Numbered from the stretch's first letter, positions 21,344 to 33,872 are shown. The stretch is 64,000 nt of DNA from Odiellus spinosus (GCA_963920705.1 OY987228.1:21306363-21370362), one strand, 5' to 3'. The notes: a model not told the origin generated them from the letters alone. Numbers and translations: made by a program.

Positions 21344-23344
21344 CTAGATTTAACTATCTTTCGATAAATGCTACTCAAATTGGAGCTCATTAAAAATTAG
21401 TGCCAGCCTCAAGAAAAATGAACTTTAAAAACATTTTCATGAGGTGTGGCTAACTATGGGTTTGCCAATCTTGTTAATTTTGCTTTTTTCCAATCTTTAG
21501 CACGGTAGAGGCTGAGTGTCTCCTTTTTTCCGTGCAGTGAACGTGGGGGGAAAGTAAATCTCTAGCGTTTGTTTTGTTTCTTTTTCTCTATCCACCTAAG
21601 GATGAGTTTTTGCTCGGTCGCTATAGAGAATAGTCGAGTTCACATTTATTTTTGACGTAATCTCAAGGTCAGATAGATTTTGTGTAGGAATCTATGTCTG
21701 TAATGGGTTTTCCTTCGCAAGAACCCGAAATTCTAACGTCGAACTCGCTTGACCTATTTTTTTGTTTTAAATAATTTCTCTCTATTGTTTGTTTTTGAAT
21801 CGAATCAGAGAATTGGAATACATCTACTTCTCAGCGTAACACAATTTAACTTTCAAATAAAATCTAATTTAGAGAGAGGTACTGGATAAAATAGTTAAAT
21901 TAATTAAAATAAATAATTATACCAAGTTAAAGTTCGAAATTGAAGCTTAGTGTCGCTTTGAAGTCAAAACGACATGGAACTTGTAATTAAGAAGACTTAA
22001 TTAAGAAGGAAAAACTCCCAGTTCTGATTTATGGCGAGTAACAGTACTATGACGTCATTAAATTGGTAAAATACGCCATTTATATCAAGTCTAGCTTTAT
22101 ATATTGGCAATTTTGAATGATTAGCTTACATTTGATAAACTGCATGTTGAACTAACCCTTTCCAAACTGTACCCGAAAGATATATAGTATACCTAAGCCC
22201 GTTTTTCTACCATTTTACCAAATTAATTGTAGTCTCAAAACAAGATCAAATGGTGATATTATTAATTTAAGTACATTATGGGAAAAACTAAAATACAATA
22301 TATATTTAGGGCGAGCAGTATATTATATTTATTCCGAAGTAAAACGGAGTCCCGGGAAAAAATTGTAATTCCATATATTGGGCCATTTTCTAAGTAATAA
22401 GCCTTAGTTTTATATGAAATAATCGATATGTATGTATATACGCATACCATAATATTATTCCCTCCCTCAGATCTTAGTTCTTTTATAGGAGAGCTAAGCT
22501 TTATAACGTGGGTTGCAAAAAATCGAAAATAAGAAATAGCAAGTTGCTAAAGCTGAAAAAAAACCTTACAGACTATGTACGGTATAAAATAAGCTTGAAA
22601 AATAAAATTTATTTCGTCTGGGTCTGAACTAGGCTCTACAACCCTTATATCTCTACCACGAATTGAAAAAAAATATATATATTAGTAACAACAAAAAATC
22701 CTAGACAAGGAAAGAAAAAGTTTTTTTCTCCGACTCTTCTGTAGGTTAGGAGAATTTTCTTTTTGTTATTTTTTTTTTTTATTTTTTTCTTATGTCTACA
22801 GCCACGCAACTACTCTATTTTATAACATACGTAAAAGAACGAGTACTTAAGAACTAAGAAGTTAGAGATACATTATACAAGAGCTTAAGGATAAAATCCA
22901 CCTTCTAGTTTCGTACTCGTTGTTTCAAAGAACCATATGGTCAATTTCATCTTAGATCGGTAGCGAGTGATACGACTATGTTTCCTTTAAATCTATAAGA
23001 AAATGAAACGGATGTAATGGGTAACCTATGTAGCTTTCTTCTCGCTATCAAATCAAGGTGAAATATTTTTTGCTTTATCCTCTGTGCCTCTATAGCGTTT
23101 ATATCTTTTCTGAAGGCTGAACCCTGTTAGTTGTATCTAACTAAACAAAAACAAATTCAGCCTTCTCTCTATTTCCGGGTTTTCCATTTTCTAGTTGCGC
23201 ATCTATCCTTGTTATTTTTTTTTCTCATTTTTTTATTCCCCTTTTTTTCAACCCCCCCTTTATCTCTTTCTCACTCAAGGATCTTTCACCCTAGGCTTAT
23301 TTTACATCCAACTAATTGGGGCAACTGTTGCCCTCACTAGTTGG
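21344..23344. other. nab: Intron 2, 2 kb without recognised gene
   Basis: AT-rich. A CRE core TGACGTCA lies at about 22050-22057, in a context (GTACTATGACGTCATTAAAT) shared with 28385. The open frames show no domain. Confidence 0.45.
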
Positions 23345-23359
23345 TTCGTGTGAATTGAT

Positions 23360-23875
23360 TTTATATTGTGAGAAATTTTGAGAATTCAAAGATTTTAAAT
23401 TGGGAGAAATTTTGAGATTTCAAAGATTTTAAATTGGGAGAAATTTTGAGATTTCAAAGATTTTAAATTGGGAGAAATTTTGAGACTTCAAAGATTTTAA
23501 ATTGGGAGAAATTTTGAGATTTCAAAGATTTTAAATTGGGAGAAATTTTGAGATTTCAAAGATTTTAAATTGGGAGAAATTTTGAGATTTCAAAGATTTT
23601 AAATTGGGAGAAATTTTGAGAATTCAAAGATTTTAAATTGGGAGAAATTTTGAGAATTCAAAGATTTTAAATTGGGAGAAATTTTGAGATTTCAAAGATT
23701 TTAAATTGTGAGAAATTTTGAGATTTCAAAGATTTTAAATTGTGAGAAATTTTGAGATTTCTAAGATTTTAAATTGGGAGAAATTTTGAGATTTCAAAGA
23801 TTTTAAATTCGGATAAATTTTGAGATTTCAAAGATTTTTTTCAAAGATATTTTTGGAAGAAATTGTGAGATTTCA
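23360..23875 (+). repeat. 34-bp minisatellite, about 15 units
   Basis: Head-to-tail repeats of GGGAGAAATTTTGAGATTTC plus AAAGATTTTAAATT (34 bp). Inner units are nearly identical. Outer units are degenerate, with GTGAGA variants at both edges and a shortened last unit near 23840. There are no spacers, so it is not a CRISPR array. Low internal divergence suggests recent expansion. Confidence 0.92.
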
Positions 23876-24404
23876 AAGTCAATTTATCTCGTGTGAAAGG
23901 TCCTTCACATTATATAAAACAAAGTTCTTTGGGCGCCTACGTAAAGTATTTTTTGTCTACGTGCCTTTCTGTAATATAGCGGTATAGACCATGGTATAAT
24001 GTTTTTACGCTTATATACTTTCCTATTCTACGCGGATATTTTCGGGGTGGGTTACATGGGGGGGGGGACGATATTTTATATTATAAAGTACGTCATAGAT
24101 CTTTTTATTAGTATTTTTTGTTTAATCTAATGGGGAGAGAGAGAAAGAGAGAACTCATAACGACTGTTTTAATAATTTTGATTCGTTTCCATATACATAG
24201 AAAATATAAAATTATTTAATTTTTTTTATATATAGTTGTTATAAGGGATATAGTTTATAGTTCTATTGTTATTCCCTTGTATATAAAAAAGAAGAAGAAT
24301 AAGAAAATGAAAAGGATTTAGAAATTCGAGACGGTGTTTTAGTTTAATGTGTTGCGAATACGTGGAATTTTCGATATTTTAATATTTTTGGACTCGGTTT
24401 TGTT

Positions 24405-24705
24405 GAGGCTGTCAGAGATCTTTCATGAACTCCGAATGGAAATTGAGTATCATTTTCGGAAAGATCGTTAAAAAACGATTCAAAAAATATATACATATGT
24501 CATAGAACAAAATTACCATGACAGTAAAAATACATATTTTACAATCGCCATTTTCGAAAATTTTTAAAATTAAAATTCCCTGCATTAGTTCGTCATCACA
24601 AAAGTCACGTGGCTATTGTAGAGCCTACAGTTGATTCTCACGCGTTCTGGCACGTGATAAGGTCGCTTTCGCGCGGTCTTTTTCGTGAAAGAACTTAAAC
24701 TATCT
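24405..24705 (+). mobile_element. Family G, copy 4
   Basis: Full-length-looking. It starts GAGGCTGTCAG, then CATGAACTCCGAATGGAAAT, GAAAGATCGTTAAAAAACGA, TACATATGTCATAGAACAAA, AAAGTCACGTGGCTATTG and ends near CGCGCGGTCTTTTTCGTGAA. Non-coding. Confidence 0.72.
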
Positions 24706-24918
24706 TTCGTACGAAGAATATCGTTAATTACGTTCCGGAAAAACAATTACCCATACATTTTTTTGACATTTTCATTTTAAAGTATCTTAAAAACGGGTCA
24801 ACCCATAGGTATAAAAATATGAATATTATAAAAGTATAATAAAATTAAAAATATAATCCAGAGGCATTCGAATATTTTAGCTTTAATTATTAACTTCTTT
24901 TGCATTGGTTTATCTAAC

Positions 24919-25257
24919 CAGAAGTAGATGAAACCCTCCTTTGAAGTCTACTACTCTAATGTTCGATATAGCGCTCCTCTCTGTATGAGTAAAATTCCCA
25001 ATTTTACGAGATCGGAGGGGTCCTACTTCATACCCCCTGTCTACGGAAAATTGGAAATTCTCTCTCTCCACAAACGACGACGTTTTTTTTTGACGAACTC
25101 CGAGGCTGCTAGAGATATTCGCTCGACGAACTCCCTCTCCGAAAATATCTACCGTTAGGAGGCGTACGAATCGCTCTTTTTGAAACTAACCCATACAGAG
25201 AGGGGTAGACAAGACCAGGGAGTAATAGACTTCAAAGGAGGGTTTCATTGGCTTCTG
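24919..25257 (-). mobile_element. MITE family B, copy 8
   Basis: 339 bp. Perfect 7-bp duplication ATCTAAC at 24912-24918 and 25258-25264. The left end shares the GTAGATG variant with copy 2. Confidence 0.93.
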
Positions 25258-25264
25258 ATCTAAC

Positions 25265-26034
25265 TAATATTGGAAATTTAAATGTTATTGATTAAATTAT
25301 ATTTAACTATATAATTAATGCTTAAATTTTGTACGCTCGAAAAAGGAGGTCCAGTTTTTCAAATCCCGTATATTCGAAAGGGCCGGGTAGTTTTTAAATT
25401 ATCGAAGAGGGTTTAATCGTCCAGATTTATTAGTTAATGATAAAAATCTGAGAAGGATTGACACACGATTCAAACTTTTCTTGAACACGAATTTAACCTA
25501 ATTTCATGGAGTAGTTACTTTAAAGGGACAGCTAACTTATTACGTCAATAATCATTGAACTATTAGTAAATAGAGACCTTTATTAATACTTAATAATCAT
25601 CACAAAAATATATTTTTTTAGAAAGCAAAATTACTATATTTTGAAATATGGGAAAAGCAAATTTCGAAAAATTCGGTGAGAAATAAATACGATGGTAAAA
25701 CGTGTTAATAATATTTGAGACTCTTTTTTTTTTTTTATTATTATTTTATTCGAAAACGTTAGAGAAATAAAACTCCAAAGGGGCGATTTTTTAGCCTTAT
25801 CCCCCCTTCTCCAGGGGGATGGTATAAGGTACTATATTCTTTAAGGTGTTGACGTCGTGCAAGAAGACGAAAATCCTGTTAGAGGAAAAATTAAATAACG
25901 AGCAACTTCTAACTCAATTCGGACAGTTTGTCAAATTAATCTCGCGTCAAACACGCGAATTTACCCTAATTACGAGAAAATTAAAAATTAACCTAGGTTG
26001 TTTTTACACGCGCGTGACGTAGATAAATTTCCAT
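25265..26034. other. Intron 2, no gene seen
   Basis: AT-rich. A TTTAAAGGGACAGCTAACTT motif at about 25522 resembles the start of family Q. Nothing else is recognised. Confidence 0.35.
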
Positions 26035-26285
26035 ATAAGAGCCGCGTTTATACTATTATCCTTGAAATCGATTTAAACAGTTTCAGAACGATTCGCTAAA
26101 GTAGTGTGAACCGGAAACCGTCTTTTCTCGAATCGATTTGATTTGATTTCACGAAACTGCTTCGGGAACCAGTTTCATACCGATTCTGTTTCACCAACCG
26201 ATAGATGAAGCTACTATAAATCGATTTTATAAAGACACTACGCTTAAAACGATTCCAGGCGATTTGAATATCAGTTTGATTTTGA
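26035..26285 (-). mobile_element. Dispersed repeat family E, copy 2
   Basis: Reverse of the copy at 14830. It starts AGCCGCGTTTATACTA and runs through GGAAACCGTCTTTTCTCGAA, AACTGCTTCGGGAACCAGTT and TGAAGCTACTATAAATCGAT. It is immediately followed by MITE D copy 1. Confidence 0.6.
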
Positions 26286-26303
26286 GCTTTTAATATATTT
26301 TAT

Positions 26304-26709
26304 CAGAGGTATATAATAACCTCCTTCGGGGGGAAGTATGAAAGCCCCTATACTACCAATGCTAAAAATCACGAACAACAAGAGCCCGCTGCTGACTATC
26401 TAGGCCACTAGCTCGCGCTGGACTTCTCAATGTCGCTACTCTAGTAAATGGTCTTTGTATAAACAAGACGGCTCGATTTGTGTTTGGAACTTCCTGTCTC
26501 GGGAGTCAGGCTGTCTGTTAAATTGGAGTCGAAGGTTGACTTCAGCTCGCGAGTTCCGGAAGTGTGCGTAGGGAAAATTTAGTGAGGTTCAAAATGGTGT
26601 AACTATTTTTTGGGAGTAAAGCGGTGTGTCGATCCGTCGCGATCTTGTTGTTCGTCGATTTTGCCTACCTTTCATACTTCCCCCCGAAGGGGGTTATTAT
26701 ATACCTCTG
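26304..26709 (+). mobile_element. MITE family D, copy 1
   Basis: 406 bp with terminal inverted repeats CAGAGGTATATAATAACC and its complement, followed inside by a TTCGGGGGGAAGTAT block also repeated in inverse. Perfect 7-bp duplication ATTTTAT at 26297-26303 and 26710-26716. An inner pair (CGAACAACAAGA and complement) gives a nested stem. No coding capacity. Confidence 0.92.
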
Positions 26710-26716
26710 ATTTTAT

Positions 26717-27905
26717 ACATTTTTATTTCTTTTTTATCTTTTTTTAAATTTTTAGGCGTTTAGAACCATTTGAGGGTGTGGCTATCCTTTGTCTTAACCA
26801 TCTTGTTAATATTATAGTATATATGTGTTTATATAGGCTATGTATATATATATATTTTTTCATTTCTTCTTTCATACAACACGGAGCGTATACGGTTGAT
26901 AAAGTAAAACGTCAGGCATTAGATCGTTAGCTGGTGATTTTTAATGACTTTTTTTTTTTTTTCTTCTTCTTCGCTCTATTCGACGAGAGCCAAATTTCGA
27001 TCCATTTTTGCATTAAAAGAGAAAATGGGAGGACCTAGTAACACCCACAATTCTTACCCACCCCTCTCTCTCTCTCATTTTTTATATTCAAAACTATAAC
27101 AGAAAGTAAGGTAGTAGCTGCCTTTTTTAAATCCTATTAAACTAACCATAATTCCTTCTTATAACTCCACTAACAGTTCGCGATGAAAATAAATTAATGT
27201 GTGTGGGGGAGGGGAATTTTTGGCGTCCGGTCAAAAGTATAACGGACAATTTTTGGAAAGGAAAAAAAAAATATCAGAAATATTTTATGTATATATTCGT
27301 ATATAAGCAATGAAATTTTTAGGGGACATTTTCGTGATACATAACGATTAGGTTAGTTAAAAGAACGCCACTATTACGAGCGCACACACAATTCTAACTA
27401 TATATACACTGACCCCCTCCAAGAGGTCCAGTCAATTCAAAACTTAATTCCCCTCCCACCCCTATCTCGCAAACTTTATTACTCATGGAAATACACTATA
27501 CCCATATTTTTTTTTAACTTCATTTATGCTTGTTCAACGTTTTCGAGATAATGGGTATATATAAAAATGAATGCTTGAATTTTCTTTGAACATGCTCCAC
27601 GCAAATCCACTTTCTTTTTCAAACAAAGGGAGAATGCAGCCCAATCAAAAGAGTTTTTATTTTTCATAGATATTCTCTGTAAATAAAAATGTCACAAATT
27701 AGGCTTAACTAGGGTTCAGAGAGTTTGAAATCGAGCTGAACATAAACAATTTCACTTTAGTTTGAAACGTTTTATTAATGTCCGAATAAAACACGCGCTT
27801 CTAACGTGATTGGTCGAAAACTAACGGTTTATCTAAGATTTTTAACACTATCCTTTGATTTTGCCAATTAAGTTTCATTGAAACAAATAAATTTAAGGGA
27901 CTGTA
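26717..27905. other. Intron 2, low-complexity
   Basis: Contains TATATA and poly-T tracts and a solo AAAGGGAGAATGCAGCCC at about 27627, which resembles one end of the TTAA foldback families. No gene. Confidence 0.4.
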
Positions 27906-28123
27906 TTAAAGGGAGGATGCAACCTAACAACAAGTGATTTTTTTATCGATTCCTTATTGTTTAAATAGGCCTAAATCTCGCTAAGCCTATTTTCAGGGTA
28001 AGTTTTAAATTTATTTCTAGTTTAATATTTGTATTGTAAACTTTTTATCGATGGATTAGGCCTATTTAAACGATAAGGAATCGATAAAAAATCACTTGTA
28101 ATTAGGTTTCATTCTCCCTTTAA
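27906..28123 (+). mobile_element. TTAA foldback family H, copy 1 (deleted)
   Basis: 218 bp between TTAA at 27906-27909 and 28120-28123. Termini are AGGGAGGATGCAACC and GGTTTCATTCTCCCT. The left arm is cut after AATAGGCCTAA and joins directly to AATCTCGCTAAGCCTATTTT, so most of the left inner arm and centre present at 37135-37576 is missing. Confidence 0.85.
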
Positions 28124-28369
28124 GGTGCGCATTTTTATCTTGGTGCTTTCAAGTCTAGCTCTGGATTAACTTCGACTTAATACCACTTCCGTAAAATCTG
28201 TAGACTGATTACGCGATTACTTAATGCTAAATACGTACTTAGTTACGTCATCAATTTAGTACAGTCAAAGCTACAGGCTTTTACACCGAATACGTGTAAT
28301 GATCAGCCCCTGAACCTAATTATATGAAAAATATAAAATCTCAACAGTTATTTATTTTTTTTTTTTTTT

Positions 28370-28410
28370 GAGAGTGACAATGCTATGACGTCATAAAATG
28401 GGTAAATTTC
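28370..28410 (+). promoter_or_regulatory. CRE core in dispersed-repeat context
   Basis: CAATGCTATGACGTCATAAA contains a perfect TGACGTCA. Similar contexts occur at 22045 and, mutated, at 8568. This suggests a dispersed repeat rather than an isolated regulatory site. Confidence 0.4.
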
Positions 28411-29320
28411 AGAAAAAAGAAAGTCGATTTTTCAACCGGAAAATTATGATTTTATTGATCTTGGAAACGTCCAATACATATTTAAAATTAAAAAAAAATA
28501 CCGTCCACAATTATTATATACTGTCCCTTCGATATCATTTATTATTTTTATTGATATTATTATCATATTTAACTGCCAGTCTTTACCTTTATTGCATCTA
28601 AAAAAGAGGTTAAACTATGCTTGGTACGTATATTTAATTCCACCTTAAGTTGAGAACACGCTTAAAGCTAGATTACCCGTTAGAATCAAAGTAACCTAAG
28701 TTAGCTGTTGCTACCAATTCGAAGTGAAATTTATTTTTATATAAAATATATTTTTTTATGATTGACCAAGTCCCGTTATATTTTCTAATCGATCTTGAGG
28801 CTCTTTTTAAAAACAGCTTCTCTGTTCCCGAATCAGGGTGAGTTTTCAGTAACTTCAAATCAATAGCTATATTTATCGAGTAAAATGTAATCAGAGTTAT
28901 TGAAGTAACTTCATTTAAATTGAAAATTCCATCTGATATGTAATAAGGATTTATTTCTTCGGCGTGTTTCTTTACTTAGGGGAGGAGTTAAATTGTATTA
29001 TCTCCAAATACTCCTCTTAATTTGGACTTCGTAAATAACGAACTAATTTATTTGTTAGCTTTTTTTAAATTAGTTTTTTTTTCTTTCAATGGAATAAATT
29101 AAATTTATAAATTTTCAAAATACCTTTTTTATTTTGTATCAAACTCGTTATTATTATAATCAAATTTAAATTTTAAGAATTAGTTTGCATGTTGAAGCGA
29201 ATTTTTAAGCTGTAAGATTAAATTTAACTGAGGTCTAGAAAGTTTACGACCCTACGATTTCAAAGATTAGTTTCAAGCTTGATTTCAAACTTAAATTCTA
29301 ATATACCGTGGGTTCTATGG
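28411..29320. other. Intron 2, no gene seen
   Basis: AT-rich. Short open frames have no recognisable domain. Confidence 0.4.
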
Positions 29321-29605
29321 GTCATTTTAAGACAAAAATGTTCTATGACGTTTTGTCGTACGGGGCGTCGTTTAAGAGTTACGAAATGAATCATGTACGG
29401 ATGACCCCTTAACGTACATTAATAAACGTATTTTTATCAAGCGCATGCTTCTAAAAAAACCAGCTAAATAATTAAACGTATTTTATCATTGAGTATACGT
29501 TTATTAAAATACGTTAAGGGGTCATCCGTACATGATTCATTTCGTAACTCTTAAACGGCGCCCCGTACGACAAAACGTCATAGAACATGTTCGTCTTAAA
29601 ATGAC
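29321..29605. mobile_element. Long hairpin element P
   Basis: 285-bp foldback. The left arm (GTCATTTTAAGAC, then GACGTTTTGTCGTACGGGGC, then GGATGACCCCTTAACGTA) pairs over about 105 bp with its complement ending at 29605. The middle of about 70 bases is unpaired. The flanks do not show a duplication. It ends 17 bp before the left duplication of MITE C copy 2. Confidence 0.8.
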
Positions 29606-29629
29606 AAATAAAATGCCATACGGTAATAC

Positions 29630-29945
29630 CAAGAATTCATTCAGGTTCCATAAGAATATGGGAGGGCCGCGATTCAATTACCATCCTCCCAAACTTTGTA
29701 GCAAAAGTTCGTCTGCTTCGAATCGATTTTTCAAGTAAATCGCTCCTGACATCTATTATTAACCCGCGCCACTAACGACCTTGACATAATATTTTGGGTA
29801 ATAAAAATGGAGCCGACCGAAAAAAGATCTAAGCGTACAAATGTTGGTAAAATTGCAGACGAACTTTTGTTACAAAGTTTGGGAGGATGGTACCAGAGGC
29901 TAAAGCTATGCTCCCATATTCTTATGGAACCTGAATGGATTCTTG
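29630..29945 (-). mobile_element. MITE family C, copy 2
   Basis: 316 bp with termini CAAGAATTCATTCAGG and complement. Perfect 7-bp duplication GTAATAC at 29623-29629 and 29946-29952. Reverse orientation to copies 1 and 3. Confidence 0.93.
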
Positions 29946-29952
29946 GTAATAC

Positions 29953-30605
29953 TTCTTATCTTAACATGGTTAGTTAGTTTAGTATTGGTTGCTAGCTTTT
30001 TTCTGGCGCCCTCGCGTTCTTAATTTAGCAACCATTTACCACAATTTTTGCCTCCTCCGTTTCTCTGTTTCCCAACTCCTTTTCGTTCTCTCTAGAGATT
30101 CATTACTCGGCGTAATGCAATTAAATCTTGGAGAGTCAACTTTTAATCCATTTTTCCCCTTTTTTATTTTTACTTTTCTCCACCAGCTTTCTTTGCCTTG
30201 TTATTTTTATTTAATTAAAAGTCTCCTGAATTGGCTACGGAGTTTTAACCATTATAAACTAATTCAAAATATCGCTCGTGTGGTTAACTCTAGTTGTTTA
30301 ATTCCCCCCTAACTTCAAAATACAGTCATACTCAATTTAAAATTTTAAAAAATTATTTAAACAAATTATAATTAAGTAAAGAAAGGCGTTAGCTCCGCCG
30401 CCTTTCCGAGCTTTTGACGATATTTTCAATTAAAAATACGACCCCAATTTGTGTTTGTTTTTAAATTAATTACTCGAATTAAAACTTTTATTTGACTACC
30501 CAAACTTTAATAATTTTATATTGGTTGGTTGGTTCGTATTAGAATTTAAAATTTACCCTCAAATGTATACGCGCCTTTTTTGTTTTAGTTTTGATATATG
30601 CCTAG
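29953..30605. other. Intron 2, no gene seen
   Basis: Contains a 107-codon open frame (29989-30312) with hydrophobic low-complexity composition and no recognisable family. Not called as a gene. Confidence 0.4.
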
Positions 30606-30898
30606 TTAAAGGGAGAATGAAAGGCCAAAACAACCTATTTTTAATCGATTAAGAATGCTAAAATAATGAGAAAAATAATAATATAACTCACCAAAAATAT
30701 TTCGTTATTTTATAATTAATTTCCAAAGTTCCGATGCTAAGCCTAGGCTGCCTAGCTCGGTGAACTAGGCTAGCACGACCCGTATTTTTTTTTAATATTC
30801 GCGGCTGTTCTTGTCGCCAATCACGAGCGAGTACGCGTATTTTAAAAATACGCTTACTCGCTCGTGATTGGCGACTAGATCAGACGGGAATATTAACC
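30606..30898 (+). mobile_element. Foldback MITE family A, copy 3 (right arm lost)
   Basis: TTAA at 30606-30609, then AGGGAGAATGAAAGGCC and the complete left arm. The inner stem runs to GACGGGAATATTA and breaks at about 30898, so the right outer arm and right TTAA are missing. The inner segment is inverted relative to copy 2. This fits an element inserted the other way round and truncated later. Confidence 0.8.
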
Positions 30899-31354
30899 TA
30901 ATGGAAATATTATTTTATTAAAATAAATCCAAAAAAAAAATCTGTTCCACCTTTAGCTCGTAGTTTCCATTTAAATGTAATTTAAAATATTTAATCGTAT
31001 ATACCGTCTAGTTAAAGGTTAACTAATTAAGTTTTGCTCATTAAAGTTTAAAAGTTAATTATATAAATACTATTAAATTAAGGCACCAAACTTAAACTTT
31101 TAGCATTTTAAAATTCAAAATCTTTTATTGAAATTTAATTGCCCTACTTTGATAAAACTTATTTTAGTTTTAATTAGTTAAAAGTACTATTAACTAACAA
31201 TAATCTTTATGAAATACCAAATAATGACCTAGATGCAGAGTTATTCTAAACGTTTATCCTCGCATGTTTGATAACGATTTCTGAAAGTCTCAAATCAAGA
31301 AGAAACACTGAATTAATTGCCTATCAATTATATATTTTAATTTTATCATATTAT

Positions 31355-31693
31355 CAGAAGCCGATGAAACCCTCCTTTGAAGTCTATTACTCCCGGGTCT
31401 TGTCAACCCCTCTCTGTATGGGTTAGTTTCAAAAAGCGCGATTCGTACGCCTCCTAACGGTAGATATTTTCGGAGCGGGAGCTCGTCGAGCGAATATCTC
31501 TAGCAGCCTTGGAGTTCGTCAAAAAAAACGTCGTCGTTTGTGGAGAGAGAGAATTTCCAATTTTCCGTAGACAGGGGGGTATGAAGTAGGACCCCTCCGA
31601 TCTCGTAAAATTATGAATTTTACCCATACAGAGAGGAGCGCTATATGGAATATTAGAGTAGTAGACTTCAAAGGAGGGTTTCATCGGCTTCTG
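31355..31693 (+). mobile_element. MITE family B, copy 9
   Basis: 339 bp. Perfect 7-bp duplication ATATTAT at 31348-31354 and 31694-31700. Confidence 0.93.
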
Positions 31694-31700
31694 ATATTAT

Positions 31701-33314
31701 TGAAAAGCCATATTCAAAATTGTACACCTCTGGGTTGAAGCATTCTTAAGAAATGAAAATGTCAAAAATATATATGCCTAGGTCATTGTTTTCCTATATA
31801 TGACCTATGGTCATGGGATGTTCAGATTTAGAAACAACAGGGGCGTTCAGAATTAGAATCGTTCGTTCAGAATTAGAAGCCGCTACTGGTGTCTTTAAAA
31901 CTGCGTCTGCGTCAAAAGTACGCGTCATGGAATGACGAAAACTAGCGCAACGGGTTCGCGACTATTAAAACTTGATATTAGATAGTTAACTTCGTCGCTA
32001 AAACTTCCATAGCAGACGAGATCTAAGATTTCTTAAAAAGTGTTCAGAATTAGGCGACCCTACCCTAGTCTATTTCTAAAACGAAATTAATGATAATTGT
32101 CCTACGAAAGGCTTGGACAAGTAACTTTCCTGAATGTTTTAATACGCGAACAAGGCTTATTTTTAATATTATAGAATTGATAAAAAATCCCAACATTTTC
32201 CTCTTCATCTTCCCTTTAATATAATATAATAAAAATAAGCTAATTTTCATTTTAGAAGCTATTTAAATATATACAAATATTTCATTTATGATTTATTCAA
32301 TAAATTTTAAATGATAACGCCTGAAAAATGTTTCTACCGCAGTTCTTTGGTGTTTAAAGTGAAGTTGTTTTACAGGGGTAAAGTTTCAAGACAAAACTAT
32401 AAAAAAAAATTAGAGAAAAAACAATTTTTTTTAACAAAATGAATTGTTCTAAGCCTTTAAGCCAAAAAAATGATAAAAATAACATATTCATCTCTACCTG
32501 TAGTTACATTTCAGCACATCGTTGATCATAAAACATCGCGATCAAAATTTTTTTTCTTCTATTCTCTCCCTATCCCATTATATCTTGTTGATTGTACCTT
32601 GGGGTCCCCTAGCTTTGACGTATACTCTATTAACTATAAAAACAACAGATGCTGTTTCCCATTACTTTATTATACCCAAAAAAAATTGTAGGGTGTATCC
32701 CAAACCTTCCTTCTAAAATGGCGGTAACGGATTGGTATGATATCAAGAGGGCTAGCTTCCAAATTCACCCCTGAACATTTTTTTTAATACCTTTTATCCC
32801 TTTTTGCGCGATCGAGGGTAGAGATGATACAAAAACTAGACTATATATCAAATTAAATGAGACTCAACGCTCTCTCAATTAAGGTAATGGCATTGGAAAC
32901 CTTTTGTTTAACCCCTAAAAACCCAAACCTTCCATGAAGAACGAACTCTTTTTTTTAATCAGGGCCCCCTGCATAGCTCCCCCCTTCACCTTTGTAGGAA
33001 AATGTAAGCTCTACTTTTTCACTATGACAATTAACATTAAGTGTGCTTCCGCGGTATATTACATCTCTAGTAATAATACTATGACGTATTCACGTTAAAA
33101 AAAATTTCAATTCTAGATAATACCAGAAACAAAGGCAGTAATTACAATAGTTTTTTTAAGCTAAAACCAGCTAAAACTAATTTTAATCTTTAATAATACA
33201 TTGTTAATTTTATATTTAATTATGTTAATGGCGGAACAATTCTTACATTTAAAAATAATATAATCATAATTCTAAAGGTTTTGTGTACAATACAGATGCC
33301 ATTCAACCTTTCAA
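31701..33314. other. Intron 2, 1.6 kb without recognised gene
   Basis: Between 31820 and 32055 the motif GTTCAGAATTAG or a near match occurs four times at irregular spacing. The open frames at 32470-32716 lack recognisable domains. Confidence 0.4.
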
Positions 33315-33652
33315 CAGAAGCCGATGAAACCCTCCTTTGAAGTCTATTACTCCCGGGTCTTGTCTACCCCTCTCTGTATGGGTTAGTTTCAAAAAGCGCG
33401 ATTCGTACGCCTCCTAACGGTAGATATTTTCGGAACGGGAGTTCGTCGACCGAATATCTCTAGCAGCCTTGGTGTTCGGCAAAAAATCGTCGTCGTTTGT
33501 GGAGAATGAGAATTTCCAATTTTCCGTAGACAGGGGGGTATGAAGTACGACCCCTCCGATCTCGTAAAATTGGGAATTTTACCCATACAGAGAGGAACGC
33601 TACATCGAAGATTAGAGTAGTAGACTTCAAAGGAGGGTTTCATCGGCTTCTG
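33315..33652 (+). mobile_element. MITE family B, copy 10
   Basis: 338 bp with intact ends. The flanks CTTTCAA and CTTTCCC agree at five of seven positions, a partly decayed duplication. Confidence 0.92.
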
Positions 33653-33839
33653 CTTTCCCAACGTAGGGTTAGTTCACAATACCTCTAATCTATAACTTAA
33701 TTTCAAGCTGTAGTCGAATCTCATCTTTAAAAATATGGCGGGAACGAGTTAATGGAGTGATGATTGTTTTTGGGTGGTAAAGATAGCAGCTGAAATTTTT
33801 TTATCTCTTCGCCCAATTTGAAATTAAAGGGGGTACCGA

Positions 33840-33841
<2 letters not shown>

Positions 33842-33868
<27 letters not shown>
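33842..33868 (+). repeat. Poly(T) tract
   Basis: About 27 consecutive T residues in intron 2. Confidence 0.85.

Positions 33869-33872
<4 letters not shown>

Noticed and set aside
23360-23875. CRISPR-like regular repeats
   Set aside because: Units are directly adjacent with no unique spacers, and the genome is eukaryotic. It is a minisatellite.
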